A stretch of DNA of 64,000 nt from positions 4,849,001-4,913,000 of the forward strand of contig JAQISU010000033.1 of the NCBI GenBank assembly GCA_029339505.1. Direction: 5' to 3'. The position numbers were made by a program, and so were the translations under genes. Shown piece after piece: positions 11,388 through 23,500 of this stretch (positions within the stretch are counted from its first letter, which is position 1; the number at the start of each line of letters is the position of its first letter). Source of the stretch: Unio delphinus (lineage: Eukaryota > Mollusca > Bivalvia > Unionida > Unionidae). Below the pieces are notes generated by a model. The model was not told the origin of the DNA. It worked only from the letters and a program-made list of their open reading frames with translations, and did no database searches.

Positions 11388-14300
11388 AACTTGTGATGCA
11401 TCAGTGTCCAGAATACTCTTGTTTCCATCAATATGTGTGTCTGACTGTGGTATATTGGTGTCCCTAATACTCTTGCTTCCATCAATAATTTTGCTAGACT
11501 TTCGAATCACTTGCGCATACGTCATATCTCCAGATGGATGAACATAAAACTTCGAATGGTTATTTCCTATTGTTCAATAATAATAATAATAATAAGAATA
11601 ATAATTAATAATAGTTGTAATAAGAATAACGACACTGAAAGCACAGAGAACAACAATAACAGTAGCATAATGGCAGCCTAAATCTATTTGTTCTTAGGTG
11701 CATTTCAGATGGAAAAGCAAAGAATCGTAAATTGTCATGGACTACTTGCGTAAAATAATGTTGGCATTCAGTTAGATTTAAAATGATGACTTGATAACCT
11801 GCTGACCTTTTTGTATAAACTAATCATGTAGGCAATGCTATTATTAGATTATTAATATATATGTCGCTGATAGTGTTTTTTGCTAATGTTGCTGATGATG
11901 AACTTGAATATCGGGAAAGCGAGATAGTTTATACGTGAAAAACAGCAATTAGACATAAAGATAGTATAAGCATGTGAGAGATAATATTAACGAACTCACC
12001 ACTTTGAATATTTTCAGATGGTGATGGATGCTCTTGTCCATTTGTACTGCATAAAAATGAAACTTTATGACTTTATAAGACTACTGATTTTTCTCGCACA
12101 TTTATTTACTCACATTACTATGGTATTGGTGCATAGATATACGATTGAAAATGGCATGTAGTCAGTATAATCAATCATGAAATAGCTTACATAAAAATAT
12201 CATAAACATTTTTCTCATTATCTTGTCCATGCATATTTTCTTTCCGATTTAATACCAAAGTGACCACAAGCATTTTATATCTAAACTCCGCAACAGTTTA
12301 TCTTAAATCTGTAATACAAATCATGAATGAAACGTTTCTGCGCGATAATTCCATTTCAAATAAGATTCTGGCAATAAAAGCATGGCAATACAATAGAAGC
12401 ATGACAACAGAAGCTTGACAATAGAATCATGACAATACCAACATGCCAATGGAAACATGACAATAGAAGCATGATAATAAAAGCTTGACTATAGAAGCAT
12501 AACAATAGGAGTCCGACTCGTTCCTCACATCATTATGTCATGACACATCAGACGAGCATACAGTTTTTTATGTCTAATATTATTGCAATATATATGCCGA
12601 TGTTTTAGGCTTTACTTTCATCTTTTATTATAATGCAGCGTTAAGGAGAGAAAAGAAGAACATATTCTGACTCAATGTCAGGTCAATCATTTTAATTTCT
12701 TCCAGAATTTTATATGTTCGTATTTCTTTGACAGATGAAGTGGGTAACGAGCATACTGTTGTAAAGAGTTCCCTTTTGAATGAAATATCTGCAAAACGGT
12801 CGATTCCTGAAAAATTAACAGTTACAGAATATAAATAATTTAAAGTACTATATATTTCATTTCAACAAGTAGAATGAAAAGCATTACCTTCTTATTTCTA
12901 AATTTGGCTTATCTACCAAAGAAAAGAAAATAATGCACATTAATTAATTGCAGATTTTCAGAATTCGGTATGGAGTTTCTAATGAGACCTTCAATCAGTA
13001 GTTTATATATTAGATAAATAAAAGTAGGATGAAATGATAACATGAAATACTCACTAAATTTAACTTCACTTTTAATAATCAAAAACAAGAACAGGCTTTA
13101 AGTTTGAATGTGACTGGTAAGTTTCAGACCAGAACCTATTAGCATGAAGGAAAAAAACATTTGTACAATTACGACTTGGCTCTATCGGAAGTTTTTTTAG
13201 CACAGAGTCTCCTGACCTACTTACTAACGAAGAGGTCTAACAGCTAAAGTCAAATGCAACAATATAAAAAGTGTGTTCAATACAACCACAATTCCAAGCT
13301 TGAACAATCCGAAAATTGTGTTCAATACAACCACAGTTTTAAGTTTGAATAATCCCAACATTGTGTACAAAACAGCCATAATTAGTGAATTAAATCTAGC
13401 TTCGGTTGCCGGCCTCCAGAATCGGGCAATTCTGTTTTAAAAACATCGATGATGCATCGGACATAGCTCTAAAGTCATCAATATCATTCAATACAGTCGA
13501 TGAGGTGTAGAACTGAAAAAACTAGCATGGTACCCAACAAATAAAAATATACTATTTCTCAATGAATAAATGGTGTACTGAATGAAAGATATAGTGAATG
13601 TTTCTTACTAAGGTAATACTCGAATGGATTACAATTGAACACAGCTTTTAATATTTAGTGTCGTTATGTCTTCGCCTCATCCGAGGATTTCACTATCAAA
13701 TATTAGATGACACGTATTACCTGTATGTCCTTTCTGTCGCTTCCTTCTTATCAATATAACGACTACAATCAAAGCAATCAAGGCCACGCAGACGAAAATG
13801 GATACACCAGTGACCACATATTTCTCTAATGGACTACCAGTTAGGTCTTCATTTGGTGGATGGAAAACAGGAAGATCTAAATGAAAATTAGTAATATGAA
13901 CGTAAGGAGTAAACTCGGTAATACTTCTGAATATCAGGTGCAAAAGTCCCAGCATTTTAACCTCCGTTTCTACCAAATATATAAATCTAGAGTTTAAACA
14001 TCTGCTTATTACAGTTTAAGAGGGATTTAAATTTCAACCAATCAGGTCACTGAATTTTAGACTCGAAGTCCAAACTAAAGTTTTGTTGATACAATAATAG
14101 CTACCTTCAAAGACGGAAGATGAATGGTTCCTTATGGGCGAAAGACTAGTTGTAATAAGTCCTGACAGACGTTTGCTAGTAGTCACCAACTGAACAAGAA
14201 GTGCAGTAGATTCAGTCCATTTATTATCAAAAACCCAGTAATATCTACACTCTTTAGTCCTGGAATAAAATCTGAACACTTACACTTTATTCAATGCGTT

Positions 14301-16321
14301 ATCTGTCCCATAGACTAGATAATGTTGATCATGCAATGTTCAAATTCGCCACTTGTTTCCATTGGTAACTGTGGCCAAATTTATTAGAAATAAAAGATTT
14401 TAAACAATTCTCCCAGTTATCAATTACAGAGTATTTTCTTTGTGAAAGGTCAAGATAAACAGGTTTGATATTCATTCATAAAGAATTCATTAAATCATAC
14501 TTAGGACTTTCATTACCTCTTAACTGTAATTACAGAAAAGATAGGAAGTATGATACCATTGATACATATCAATAGTGTCTTTATTTTTTCTATCACAAAA
14601 GGAAATAATGGGGAAATAGATTCTTTAAAATAATGCATGCATGTATGTGTGTCCGAATTTTAATCGGTAACAAAGCTTAATGTATTTGTGAAACGGAATG
14701 GGAGGTAAGGTATAAACCGAACAGTCATACTGCACCCAGATTAATCAATTATATCACTACCTTCGTCCACACACAACACAAATGATGAACGACGTTCTAG
14801 ATATTGCCAATGAGACGTTCTGGTATTTTAATTTAAAGCTAAAATTCATTTTCAGGGAATATAATTTATGACTTACATGTTCAGGCATATAGCCCACTAG
14901 AAGGGATGCTATTTCGTTTAGGACATTGATCCAATATGATTCTTGAAGGAATTGTATTACATTTACTATACTGTTCCACTATGATTTGTAACAGTGTCTT
15001 TGAAAATACATTTGCTACATTGATCCAATATGATTCTTCATGGCAACCTGAACTGATGCGCCAGTTGTCTTCTAAAACGGAACTGTAGCAGTAAAATCAA
15101 CTGACGAAGATACACCAAGTGGCGGTATAGCAATGCCTTTAAAATAATTAGTTTCTGCGTTAGTATTTTAGTAGGAACAACCAACTTTGATGTACATGAC
15201 ATACCTTTACTTCGATCTCTTCCTGTTTTGCTGTGTTACTGCCCTATCTAATACACAACCACCCAGTTCTTATCAAAAGTTTGAAATATATCGTATTTAC
15301 GACATGTAACAAACTTTATGTGTTGCTGGATACCAGTCGAAACATGATCCTAAATATAATATTTTGTTTTTGAGCATCTGTTCCTGACCGTGTGATATTT
15401 TTATCTCCACAATGTCCTCCAATCTGTAATCTAAATTCCTCGCTTTGTTCCATAACATTCAGCTAAAGAACATTCTTTCCTTCAAATGAAGCCATGAAAA
15501 ATGTAAGAGTTGCTAGTTTTAGGTGCAAGTTTTGTGATCTTGTGAGTGAATTGTTAAATTGGGGGTTCTACAAAATCAGTGTCTGTTGCTGAAGATGATG
15601 GCTTCAGATACTTGAAGTGTCGTCTTTCATCCACTGAAGAAGTTTTTCATCGGTTTACCTGTCATCTTATAAAGTGTCTCAACCATCTATTTGACCTCAT
15701 CTTCACAAAACTCGACCATTTTTAACAATTGCGAATATTGCAATGTCTCCGGCACAATGTAAAGATGGAATTTATAACACTTTTAAGTACTCAATATATG
15801 ATACAGTTCATCACAAAAATATTTTTTACCTTTGCAACTCAGTGAGTAATTTCAAGGATGAATTCTATTTAGTCAATACGTTTAGATAACCAAATATCTA
15901 CATATATTCACACTTGTAGTCAAGTTGTACATTCTCAATAAAAAAGAACATACAATTATGTTGATGTGAATTTGACTTACTTGGATTTTCTCTAAAGTAA
16001 ATTTTCACGGTAGAAATTAAGGCGTCTGTCCCTTACTACACGTAATTACCATATTGGGTTCAGAATCCGTGGCTTAAATCTAGAATCATGCATTTATCAG
16101 TATTATACTATACTGCCCAATTTCATCTATAACATAGGAATCAATAGCCCACCCACACAACCTCAGCACTAGGGACGAACTCTGCACAGTAACGGTTTCT
16201 TCAGCATTGAATCATGTTTAAATCGGTAACTGACGAGTGTGCGAGACACATATTGATCCTCAGCTTTAAATTCACCATGTGGTTTAATTCATCATGAAAC
16301 AAAGATAAACTCTGTCATCGT

Positions 16322-16371
<50 letters not shown>

Positions 16372-16750
16372 TTAGGATTTTTAGCGTAGGTTTAACAATT
16401 TTCAATCATATTTCTACGATGACTTTAGTGAGGCAGTTTATAGTGATGTCTGTCATTGGGGCATTACGCCGACTGCATGTTGCATGACGTCCCACCCAGT
16501 CAAATTATCCTGCAACCAAGGCGACCAGTCCTAACACTAACCTCTTAATGTTGAGCGCCATGCGATGCAGCTGTTGGTACCATTTTTCAAAGCCATTGAT
16601 ATGACTTTGCCGGGAATATTACCAACGATCTCCCGTAATTTAATATAACAAAAGTAGGAATTAGGTACTACTGAAAAGGGGCGGTGGGATGGAGTACAAA
16701 TTTACCTGTCTAACAATTCCAAAATCGTGTAGGCGAATACAAAAGTTTGC

Positions 16751-16790
<40 letters not shown>

Positions 16791-19700
16791 TTTTTATTAT
16801 TATGATTGGTTGTGGTGGAGTTCTTGTTGATAATATATTTAAAGGAATTGCAGAATAACTGGTGAAATAAGTTTCTTATTATACAATATTCGACACTTTT
16901 ATTTATATTCTGCACGCTTGTACGTAGTTTATAAAAATGAAATCTTACGATTACTGAATAACCTTAACCACAGATAGCAGGAGTTATATAACCTGACATT
17001 ATTGAACCTAAGTTTTAAGAAGACCTAGAATGGTGTGGGCTTGGGGTGGGTACCATTCGATTTATTTCACCAATAAAGTTGTAAGTTTATAAAGGCTGCG
17101 TTCATTTGTCATATTTAACAATGAACGATTATTTTGTAAATACTTACATTCACGTTACTGGCAAACTTTAATGATTTTCCTATTTTCTCATTTTATCAAG
17201 CTAACGGAGTCTCAAAGCATGCACATCATGGGTTTGAATCAGTATATTAAACGTTAGACGATAATCATAGTCGTATAATTTATGTAAGATGAAGGTAAAT
17301 ACGATTATAGAAACCAGACAAAGTTAATGATCTGCAAAAGTAACTTGGCGTGGAAATGTTCGGAGATTTAATCTGTAGAAGCAAAACCACTGATGTGATT
17401 GTAGGAAGCAATTATGCTAAACAATTTCAACAAAAATCAATATTCTCATGACACAATATTAGAATAGATATCAAAGGGAATCCACCAAAACTAAATATGT
17501 ACTCAACGTAGTAAACTATAAAGGGCAGCAAAAACAAATAAATACAGTATGATATTTCGCGAGAGTAAAAGCTTATAACGAAAGTAAATTGTGCTGGCTC
17601 ACTGACCTTTCATTGTCCTGTGTAAAGACGGAATGTTAATGTTGATGTTGCTGATATTTATTGTTTGAAGTAAAGAATGTGAATTAGTAAGTCATTGTGT
17701 TGTCCTCAGAAAGGCGTCAGTTTTATCATCATTCATCTGAATCTTGTTACATGTCATCCATGATTTGACATCAGATATGCACCTCTACTCTTGAATGGTA
17801 GCTTCAACGTCAAATGGGTGGCTAGACTTGTATATTTGGATGTCATAAGCGTACAATTGGCGACACACTGGGTAATTATATGTGACACTTGAGTGAATAA
17901 AATGAAGAAAACAGGTCCAAGAACAGACCCCGTGGGATACCACAGCATAGATCAACTGGGAAATATTGTATTCCATTTGCAGACACAATTTGTGTCCTTT
18001 TTACTAAGTAGGACTTGAACCAAAGTAAGGCTGTATTATGAATGCCAAAAACATGCTGGAGGCGGTTAAGTAACCTATCATGGTCAATTGTGTCAGATGC
18101 TGCAGATAAATCAAGGAGGGTGAGGACTGTATTCTTTCCGCTATTCAAAGCAGAGATAATGTCATTAAATACTTTCAGAATTGTAGTTTCGGTACTATGG
18201 CAACATCAATATGCAGACTGTACATTGCTAAAAAGACTGTTGTAATTCAAATGAGATACAAATTTGGTTCGAACAACTTTTGCTAAGAGTTTAGATATGA
18301 ACGGTAGATTACGTTAGTTCTTTAAATCGTTATGGTCAAGTATTTGTTTCTTCAGCAGTGGCTTTACGATGGCAGTTTTGAAAAATGATGGAAATTCCCC
18401 GGATGAAGTAGTATACAATAAAGGGCAGCAAAAACAAATAAATACAGTATGATGTTTCGCGAGAGTAAAAGCTTATAGCGAAAGTAAGTTGTGCTAACTC
18501 ACTGACCTTTAATTATCCTGTGTAAAGACGGAACAGATTCATCAAGATAACGCTTCCAAAATGTCTCATTGAGGTTGCGAAAGAACAGAAACTATGCCTG
18601 AGATCCTGTATTCGTAGCATGTGTTTGAAAATCATGCAAATTAACATAAGAATCGTTTACTTCTGGTAACTTTGTTTTATAATACGAGACATTCTCTGAT
18701 ACGTGGCATAACGTTCCATAAACAACACTACTTAAAACCTGTAGAAAAAATATGTTTTGGAATGTGTATCAAACATAACCAGACCATCGTTTGCACGAGC
18801 TATATTACAAAATCGTACGATTTAGGATTCACGTGGTCAGAAAAGGCATTGATCTGGTTGGTTGATTGTTCACTAAACATATGCACTTTATTGGCCAACC
18901 AAGGAAGTGGGATCAAAGTGCTTTCCGCAATGGAAACAGCAAGGAACCCGAGCATGGCTAGCTGGATATCGAACCCGCGATCCTTGACGTACAAATACTA
19001 CACTATCAGTTTAGCTATGCTGCTCACTGGAATAAATAAAAATCCTGAATTTTTACCTAAGAAAAAAGTTCAAATTTTAGGTAAGTCTCGTAGTCATTCC
19101 CCGCTCTGTAAACATGTGTTAAGCGATGTGAATTCACACATGACCAGAAACAAATAAACAGTGTTGTAAATATGTTGTATAGTGGCAAAACATGTGTGTG
19201 CTCGGAGTGAAACAATCATCTTGAATAAAGACTCAAAACTGTTAAACGGAAGAAATAAAGGTCAGTAAATATTATAAGGGTATGACAGCAGTAAACTTAT
19301 GTGAATGGAACCTAAACTGATACAAATCGAACTATATTGTATACCAGTCAATCTTAACATAAACATTTCCAAAGACTGTTGTGTTAGAACAATGTGACTA
19401 TAGAATTACATGCATAAAAAAACTGTAATGTATAGATAGTGCAGGCGACAGGGACAATTTCATTGTAAAACTTACAATAACAGCATCAAGAACAAAATCG
19501 ATATATTCAGCGTAAGAGCATTGTATCGACTGAAAATTTAGAGCATATAATGGTTCTTTTAGTCAGGATGGGGTACCATTCTTTCAGGAGTTATTTTGGG
19601 ATTTATGCAATGCTTTCGATATTCTAGTTCACGTAGACTGAACTATTAACTTAGTACAATACATGAAACAACTGGATTTCAGTATGTTTTTCTTTCGCAG

Positions 19701-20228
19701 GCCATCTTTTTCCAGCACATACTGCCAGCCCGCACCTAGATAAGTGAATTTCAATGATATTAAATGTTTCCCTTGATAAACGTATTTTCCTTTTGACGTT
19801 TATGGGCAATTATATATTTTGTATCATCATCTGTACTATCAAAGTGCAGTAAGGAAACTCAGATTAAATATTTAATTATGGAGTTCATCTATGCCTTGTA
19901 GATCATTTTCATTTAAAACAATAAAGGTACTAACCTTGTACGTTCAGTAAGATAGCAGGTCCTTCAGCAGTGCCTGCGAGGGTGGAAACAAGACATATAT
20001 ACAATCTTGAATCCGATGTTTGGACATTTGATATGACGAGAGATGGCATTTGATTTGTCCAAAAATATTTTTCTGATATCCGCGCTCGAATCAATTTTTG
20101 ATTTCCCTCGTACATCCATTGAATAGATGTAATGATCTCACCATTGGCATTCACTATGCATTCGAGAGTAACATTTGTACCAGATACAGCTGTGTAGTTG
20201 GTCTTGTGAACTATAATCTCTGGTTTTG
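11388..20228 (-). CDS. Immunoglobulin-domain receptor with ITIM-like tail (partial gene)
   Basis: Several exons with consistent splice sites form a membrane receptor. Exon 19935-20228 encodes one Ig domain (TLEC, SIQW and a D-x-x-x-Y-x-C end), phase 1 at both ends. Exon 13721-13876 encodes a short linker, a ~23-residue transmembrane helix and an RRKRQK stop-transfer, also phase 1-1, and joins directly to the Ig exon. A small exon near 12000-12046 (or a 33-nt version of it) and exon 11388-11566 encode a cytoplasmic tail with MTYAQVI, an ITIM-like tyrosine motif. Such receptors usually signal inhibition at the cell surface through SH2 phosphatases; that role is inferred. The signal peptide, 5' exons and last exon were not found. 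Introns hold LINE and SINE debris. Confidence 0.6.
11575..11615. repeat. (AAT)n microsatellite
   Basis: An imperfect AAT array immediately upstream (minus strand) of a receptor tail exon acceptor. Confidence 0.8.
12376..12510. repeat. ~15-bp minisatellite, about nine units
   Basis: Degenerate tandem copies of a unit like GCATGACAATAGAA in a receptor intron. Every copy keeps a CATG- or CTTG-type core. Confidence 0.8.
13270..13385. repeat. ~47-bp tandem repeat, 2.5 copies
   Basis: Adjacent units each beginning TGTGTTCAATACAACCACA, diverged by some 15 percent, with a partial third copy. Confidence 0.75.
14034..14282 (-). other. Possible degenerate Ig exon in receptor intron
   Basis: An open frame contains a CRYYW stretch and an EGSYYCI ending, reminiscent of the B and F strands of an Ig domain. 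The spacing between the first Cys and the Trp is wrong and I could not place splice sites. It may be a decayed or alternative Ig exon, or chance. Confidence 0.25.
16326..16371. repeat. (GT)n microsatellite
   Basis: About 22 dinucleotide units. Confidence 0.97.
16748..16788. repeat. (ATT)n microsatellite
   Basis: About thirteen ATT units. Confidence 0.95.
17518..18533. repeat. 116-bp direct repeats flanking a LINE fragment
   Basis: The 116 bp at 17518-17633 recur at 18418-18533, exactly 900 bp later, with seven substitutions and no gaps (about 94 percent identity). Between them lies a reverse-transcriptase fragment. The arrangement resembles an unusually long target-site duplication, or a segmental duplication later invaded by the LINE. 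Confidence 0.9.
17634..18417 (-). pseudogene. CR1/Jockey-type LINE reverse-transcriptase fragment
   Basis: Broken frames keep the RT palm: LLDLSAASDTIDHDRLL (motif A; Phe is more usual where Ser stands), WFKSYL, a GIPRG loop and, in another frame, YDIQIYKSSHP where a YADD-containing stretch would be. Both ends of the element and the endonuclease are missing. It is a sister of the fragment at 22800-23500. Confidence 0.8.
18534..18785. other. No gene seen
   Basis: Receptor intron sequence between the direct repeat and the SINE. No further structure was recognised. Confidence 0.4.
18786..19040 (-). mobile_element. Probable tRNA-derived SINE
   Basis: On the minus strand a polymerase III A box (TAGCTAAACTGATAG, 19003-19017) is followed by a B box (GGGTTCGATATCC, 18964-18976) at tRNA-like spacing. 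A body follows with GGAAAGCACTTTGATCCC, which recalls the conserved core of metazoan SINE superfamilies. The 3' limit is a guess and no tail was found. Confidence 0.55.
19041..19934. other. Intron-like stretch, no gene seen
   Basis: AT-rich sequence downstream (minus strand) of the Ig exon. No exon, repeat or structured element was recognised. Confidence 0.45.
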
Positions 20229-20390
20229 CTGGTCAGACAAGAATGAGATGTATAAAATAAGAATATTTTTTAAATATTAGAAACGTTTCAAGAAACTAAA
20301 TACTGTACGCGATAATGTGTACAATATCCTAAGAAGAGATGTTAGTTTATTAACGCAATATACTTTATACTTTTTAAGATGAAGAATCTC

Positions 20391-20440
<50 letters not shown>

Positions 20441-22350
20441 TTTTAAGGTCAAAGTGGGGTCTTTAACATTTATCTTTGAAACTGGGGTCCCATGTTTCTA
20501 GTTGTCGTATCTACTAACTGCCGTCAAATATAACAAAAGCATGGACTACTGAAACTAAACACGCACTTAAATTTAAAGATAGTATTTACATCTGATAAAA
20601 TAATAGCTCTGGACAATTTTAACAGTAGTCATGGAAATTGGGGTCCGGAAGTCACTCGTCACGTGATATACTCTCGCACCCGAAATCGGGACCGAAAACA
20701 CTCACATGAAACTGGGGTCTTGAAGCAAATCATCTTAGAACACAATATAATGCAATAAATTACTAATTTATGGTGTAGAGTGAAATGAAAGATGATTGAA
20801 TTGGTTTGTTTTTATATATGTAATACCTTAATAAGTGTCACGCTAAAATGTACGCCGATAAATCAGCTTCTCACCTTGATGATAATGATTGGTGGTTTAG
20901 AGGCTGCTATTGCCTATTCATTAAAACCTGCAAACTACACTTATCGACGTTTCTCATGGCTGTGGAGCTACCGTCGGCTGAAGATATCTTTTGGTGAAAT
21001 TATATTTTCGGAGCCAATCTTATGTTTGATGACATGTAAATTCACGTGCAATAGCACAACCCTTTATCCTGTGGCCATTTTGAATTTTGCACTAGATATA
21101 GAATATGGTTGTTACCAATTACCGATGTGTCTAAAGTGTATGCAGATCTGCACATTTTAATGACAAAATGAAATCAGACCCACATATTGTCCATCAGTGT
21201 CAGCAGATTAGGGTGAAGGGGTGATTATCGGACTTGCTAAAATGTTAACCACATTGCAGTCGGTTGTAAATGTCAGTTGTTTATTTTTTTTTCTTTCTTT
21301 CCCATCCATTTCTATATATTTCGTATTAGAAAGAAGGTCTGGGCATTTTTGTTGCTGTTTTTCAATGAAGGTCGTAGCATATTGATAAAATAACTAAGTT
21401 TGAATCCCTGTGTCGGAAAAATTCATAGCGGAACACACCAATCAGTCCGCGATAGCAGGTGCCATTTCAACCGACTGTTTAACGGCAATTTTAGTGTCAT
21501 AACTGCCTAGAAAGTATTTTTTTATTTTAACTATTATACCTACATTACATTATATACTAATACAAATACACGTTTTTTTCACATATCCGATATAACACCA
21601 AATAATACAAAAATGTTACTTACATGAAGTTGAAATGGTATGATACATTAAAGTATAGAACTATCATGCAAAATAAAAGAACCTCTCTCTCTCTCCCTCT
21701 CTCTCTCTCTCTCTCAGGTGGAAATTTTGTCTCCATATTCAAGCCGAAAATGTCGACAGACATCTAGAAACTGTACAAAAATCTCAAGTTTAATTCGTTA
21801 CCTAATCGGATTGTTCAGCATACAGCTAGTCACAACCCCCAAGCTAAACATTTTTTGTACAGCCTGCGGTTTTATATTTTTTGTGTTAAAGTTTTGAATT
21901 TATAAAGATTTTTGAAAATTTAATCAGAAATGTATCATCTCCACGACACGTCACATACGAAATCCATGCTTCTAGACTACTAGCCATAGCCACAAATGAT
22001 GGTTAAGCGCCATAATAATTAGTCTTTGTGTCCATCATCATTACTTACATTATTGTAGAACCCCTAAATATGCCCATGCTCAGTCACAAACATGACAAAC
22101 ACATTTAGGGGTTGTCCATAGAGGCCGTCCGCAGAGATTACCTGTTTTCCTACACACACACACACCTTGTCCGGATGTTGCTTAACTCCACCCCCTTCCC
22201 GGCTGCGGACGTCCGCATCTAGTAATATGCACTGCTCTTTGGTCTAGCAGTGTAATAGCTGGTGCTCTAAAAGTACAACACTCACTGATCTCGTCACGAA
22301 ATGTAGCTCAAAACAAAGAAAAAAATTAATCATAAAGTTCTTTCTTTAAA
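20229..22350. other. No gene seen; CA and CT arrays
   Basis: This holds a CA array (20391-20436), a CT-rich array (21682-21716) and three spaced copies of a GAAACTGGGGTC-like phrase between 20470 and 20720. A short inverted pair, AACCCCTAAATATG near 22058 and its near reverse complement near 22102, could be the ends of a tiny foldback element. Undetected 5' exons of the receptor may lie here. Confidence 0.45.
20391..20436. repeat. (CA)n microsatellite
   Basis: About 22 dinucleotide units. Confidence 0.97.
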
Positions 22351-22355
22351 AAGTC

Positions 22356-22361
22356 TTTATT
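22356..22361 (-). promoter_or_regulatory. Poly(A) signal AATAAA
   Basis: An AATAAA on the minus strand about 60 nt after the stop codon of the terminal exon at 22423, well placed to end that transcript. Confidence 0.55.
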
Positions 22362-22422
22362 TAGAACATATAACTAAAGTTGTCATCTCACAGAAACCTA
22401 AATTTGATAGACAGTCAATGTC

Positions 22423-22718
22423 TTACTCCACTTCAACAAACGCAGACTGTAGCCAGTCAAATAAGTTGCGAACAACTGGCAGACCATCATCACTGCTTTC
22501 AGTTGCGTTAGTTGATGATGCAGTTGACAGAATAGCGCTAACAGATTCTGGCTTTACAGCGCCTACGTCTGCCACCTCAGCTTGTGTGCTCACAGCTGCA
22601 TACATGTGAATACGGGGATACTTCGTAGCCTGAGATAGAAAGTACAGGTCACACTGATTACAAACGCGCTTCTCACGATTAACATTCACCGACGGACATT
22701 GGAAATCTAATGGCATCC
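22423..22718 (-). CDS. Terminal exon of an unidentified gene with Cys/His finger
   Basis: A good acceptor (TTGTCCTCAG) precedes an open frame of about 97 codons ending in a stop followed by AATAAA. The exon encodes a VCNQCDLYFLSQATKYPRIH segment, a C-x2-C...H finger-like pattern, then an Ala/Ser-rich acidic tail ending in FDWLQSAFVEVE. It may be the C-terminus of a domesticated or mobile-element protein. Upstream exons were not recognised. Confidence 0.5.
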
Positions 22719-22799
22719 TGAGGACAAGAGTTACAATAGTCCAGTCTTGAAAGTACTAATGAGCACACAGGTGTTTTAGTGGCATCACATGAAATATAT

Positions 22800-23500
22800 T
22801 TGTGAATGTAACTGATGCATCTCGGCTGAAGATATATGCAGCCTTCCAGATGTTCGTGACCTGTTGGTGCAATGTGAGAGTACCGTCTAAAGTAACACCT
22901 AGGTTTCTTACTGACTGATACTTTAATGTTGCTGATATTTATTGTCTGAGGTAAAGGATGTGAATCAGAAAGTCTTTGTGATTAGAATGGCCTCAGTTTT
23001 ATCATCATTCATACGCAGCTTGCTACATGTCATCCATGATTTCACATCAGAAATACACATCTCTACTCCATGGATGGTAGCATCAACTTCAGTTGGGTGG
23101 CTCGACTTATATATTTGGGTGTCAACAGCGTACAATTGGTGAGACAATGGGTAATGATTTATGACATTTGAAAGCGGCTGATTGTATAGAATGAAGTGAA
23201 CAGTTCCAAGACCATACCTCTGTGGAACACAACAAAATAGATTGACTGGGCTGGAGTTTATTCCATTTGCAAATACAAGTGGTGTCTTGTTCACTAAGTA
23301 GGACTTGAATCACTGTAAGGATGTATTCTGAATGCTAAAAAAATGAAGTAATAAATCATGGTCTATTGTGTCAAATGCTGCAAACACATCAAGGAGGGTG
23401 AGGACTGTAATCTTTCCACTCTCCAAGCAGAGATAATGTCATTAAATACTTTCGAAAGATTATTTTTAGTACTGTGGGAAGGGTGATATGCAGACTGTAC
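22800..23500 (-). pseudogene. CR1/Jockey-type LINE reverse-transcriptase fragment
   Basis: The same family as the fragment at 17634. It keeps an FANGINSSPVNL loop, a Pro-Gln turn, an AVDTQIYKSSHPTEVDATI stretch (a YADDTQIYKS-like box with the first Asp changed) and KLRMNDDKTEAIL. Frames are shifted near 23300. No endonuclease or ends are present. Confidence 0.8.

Larger units (their letters stand above)
14283..17517. other. Intron-like stretch, no gene seen
   Basis: Unique-looking AT-rich DNA within the receptor gene. It holds a GT array (16326-16371) and an ATT array (16748-16788). A phrase like TTGATCCAATATGATTCTT recurs near 14927 and 15020. No coding exon could be supported. Confidence 0.45.

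Noticed and set aside
18672..19157. 161-codon plus-strand protein
   Set aside because: It runs antisense through the SINE and has no domain or splice support.
20792..21160. 122-codon plus-strand frame
   Set aside because: No recognisable domain, no start context or splice support; likely chance.
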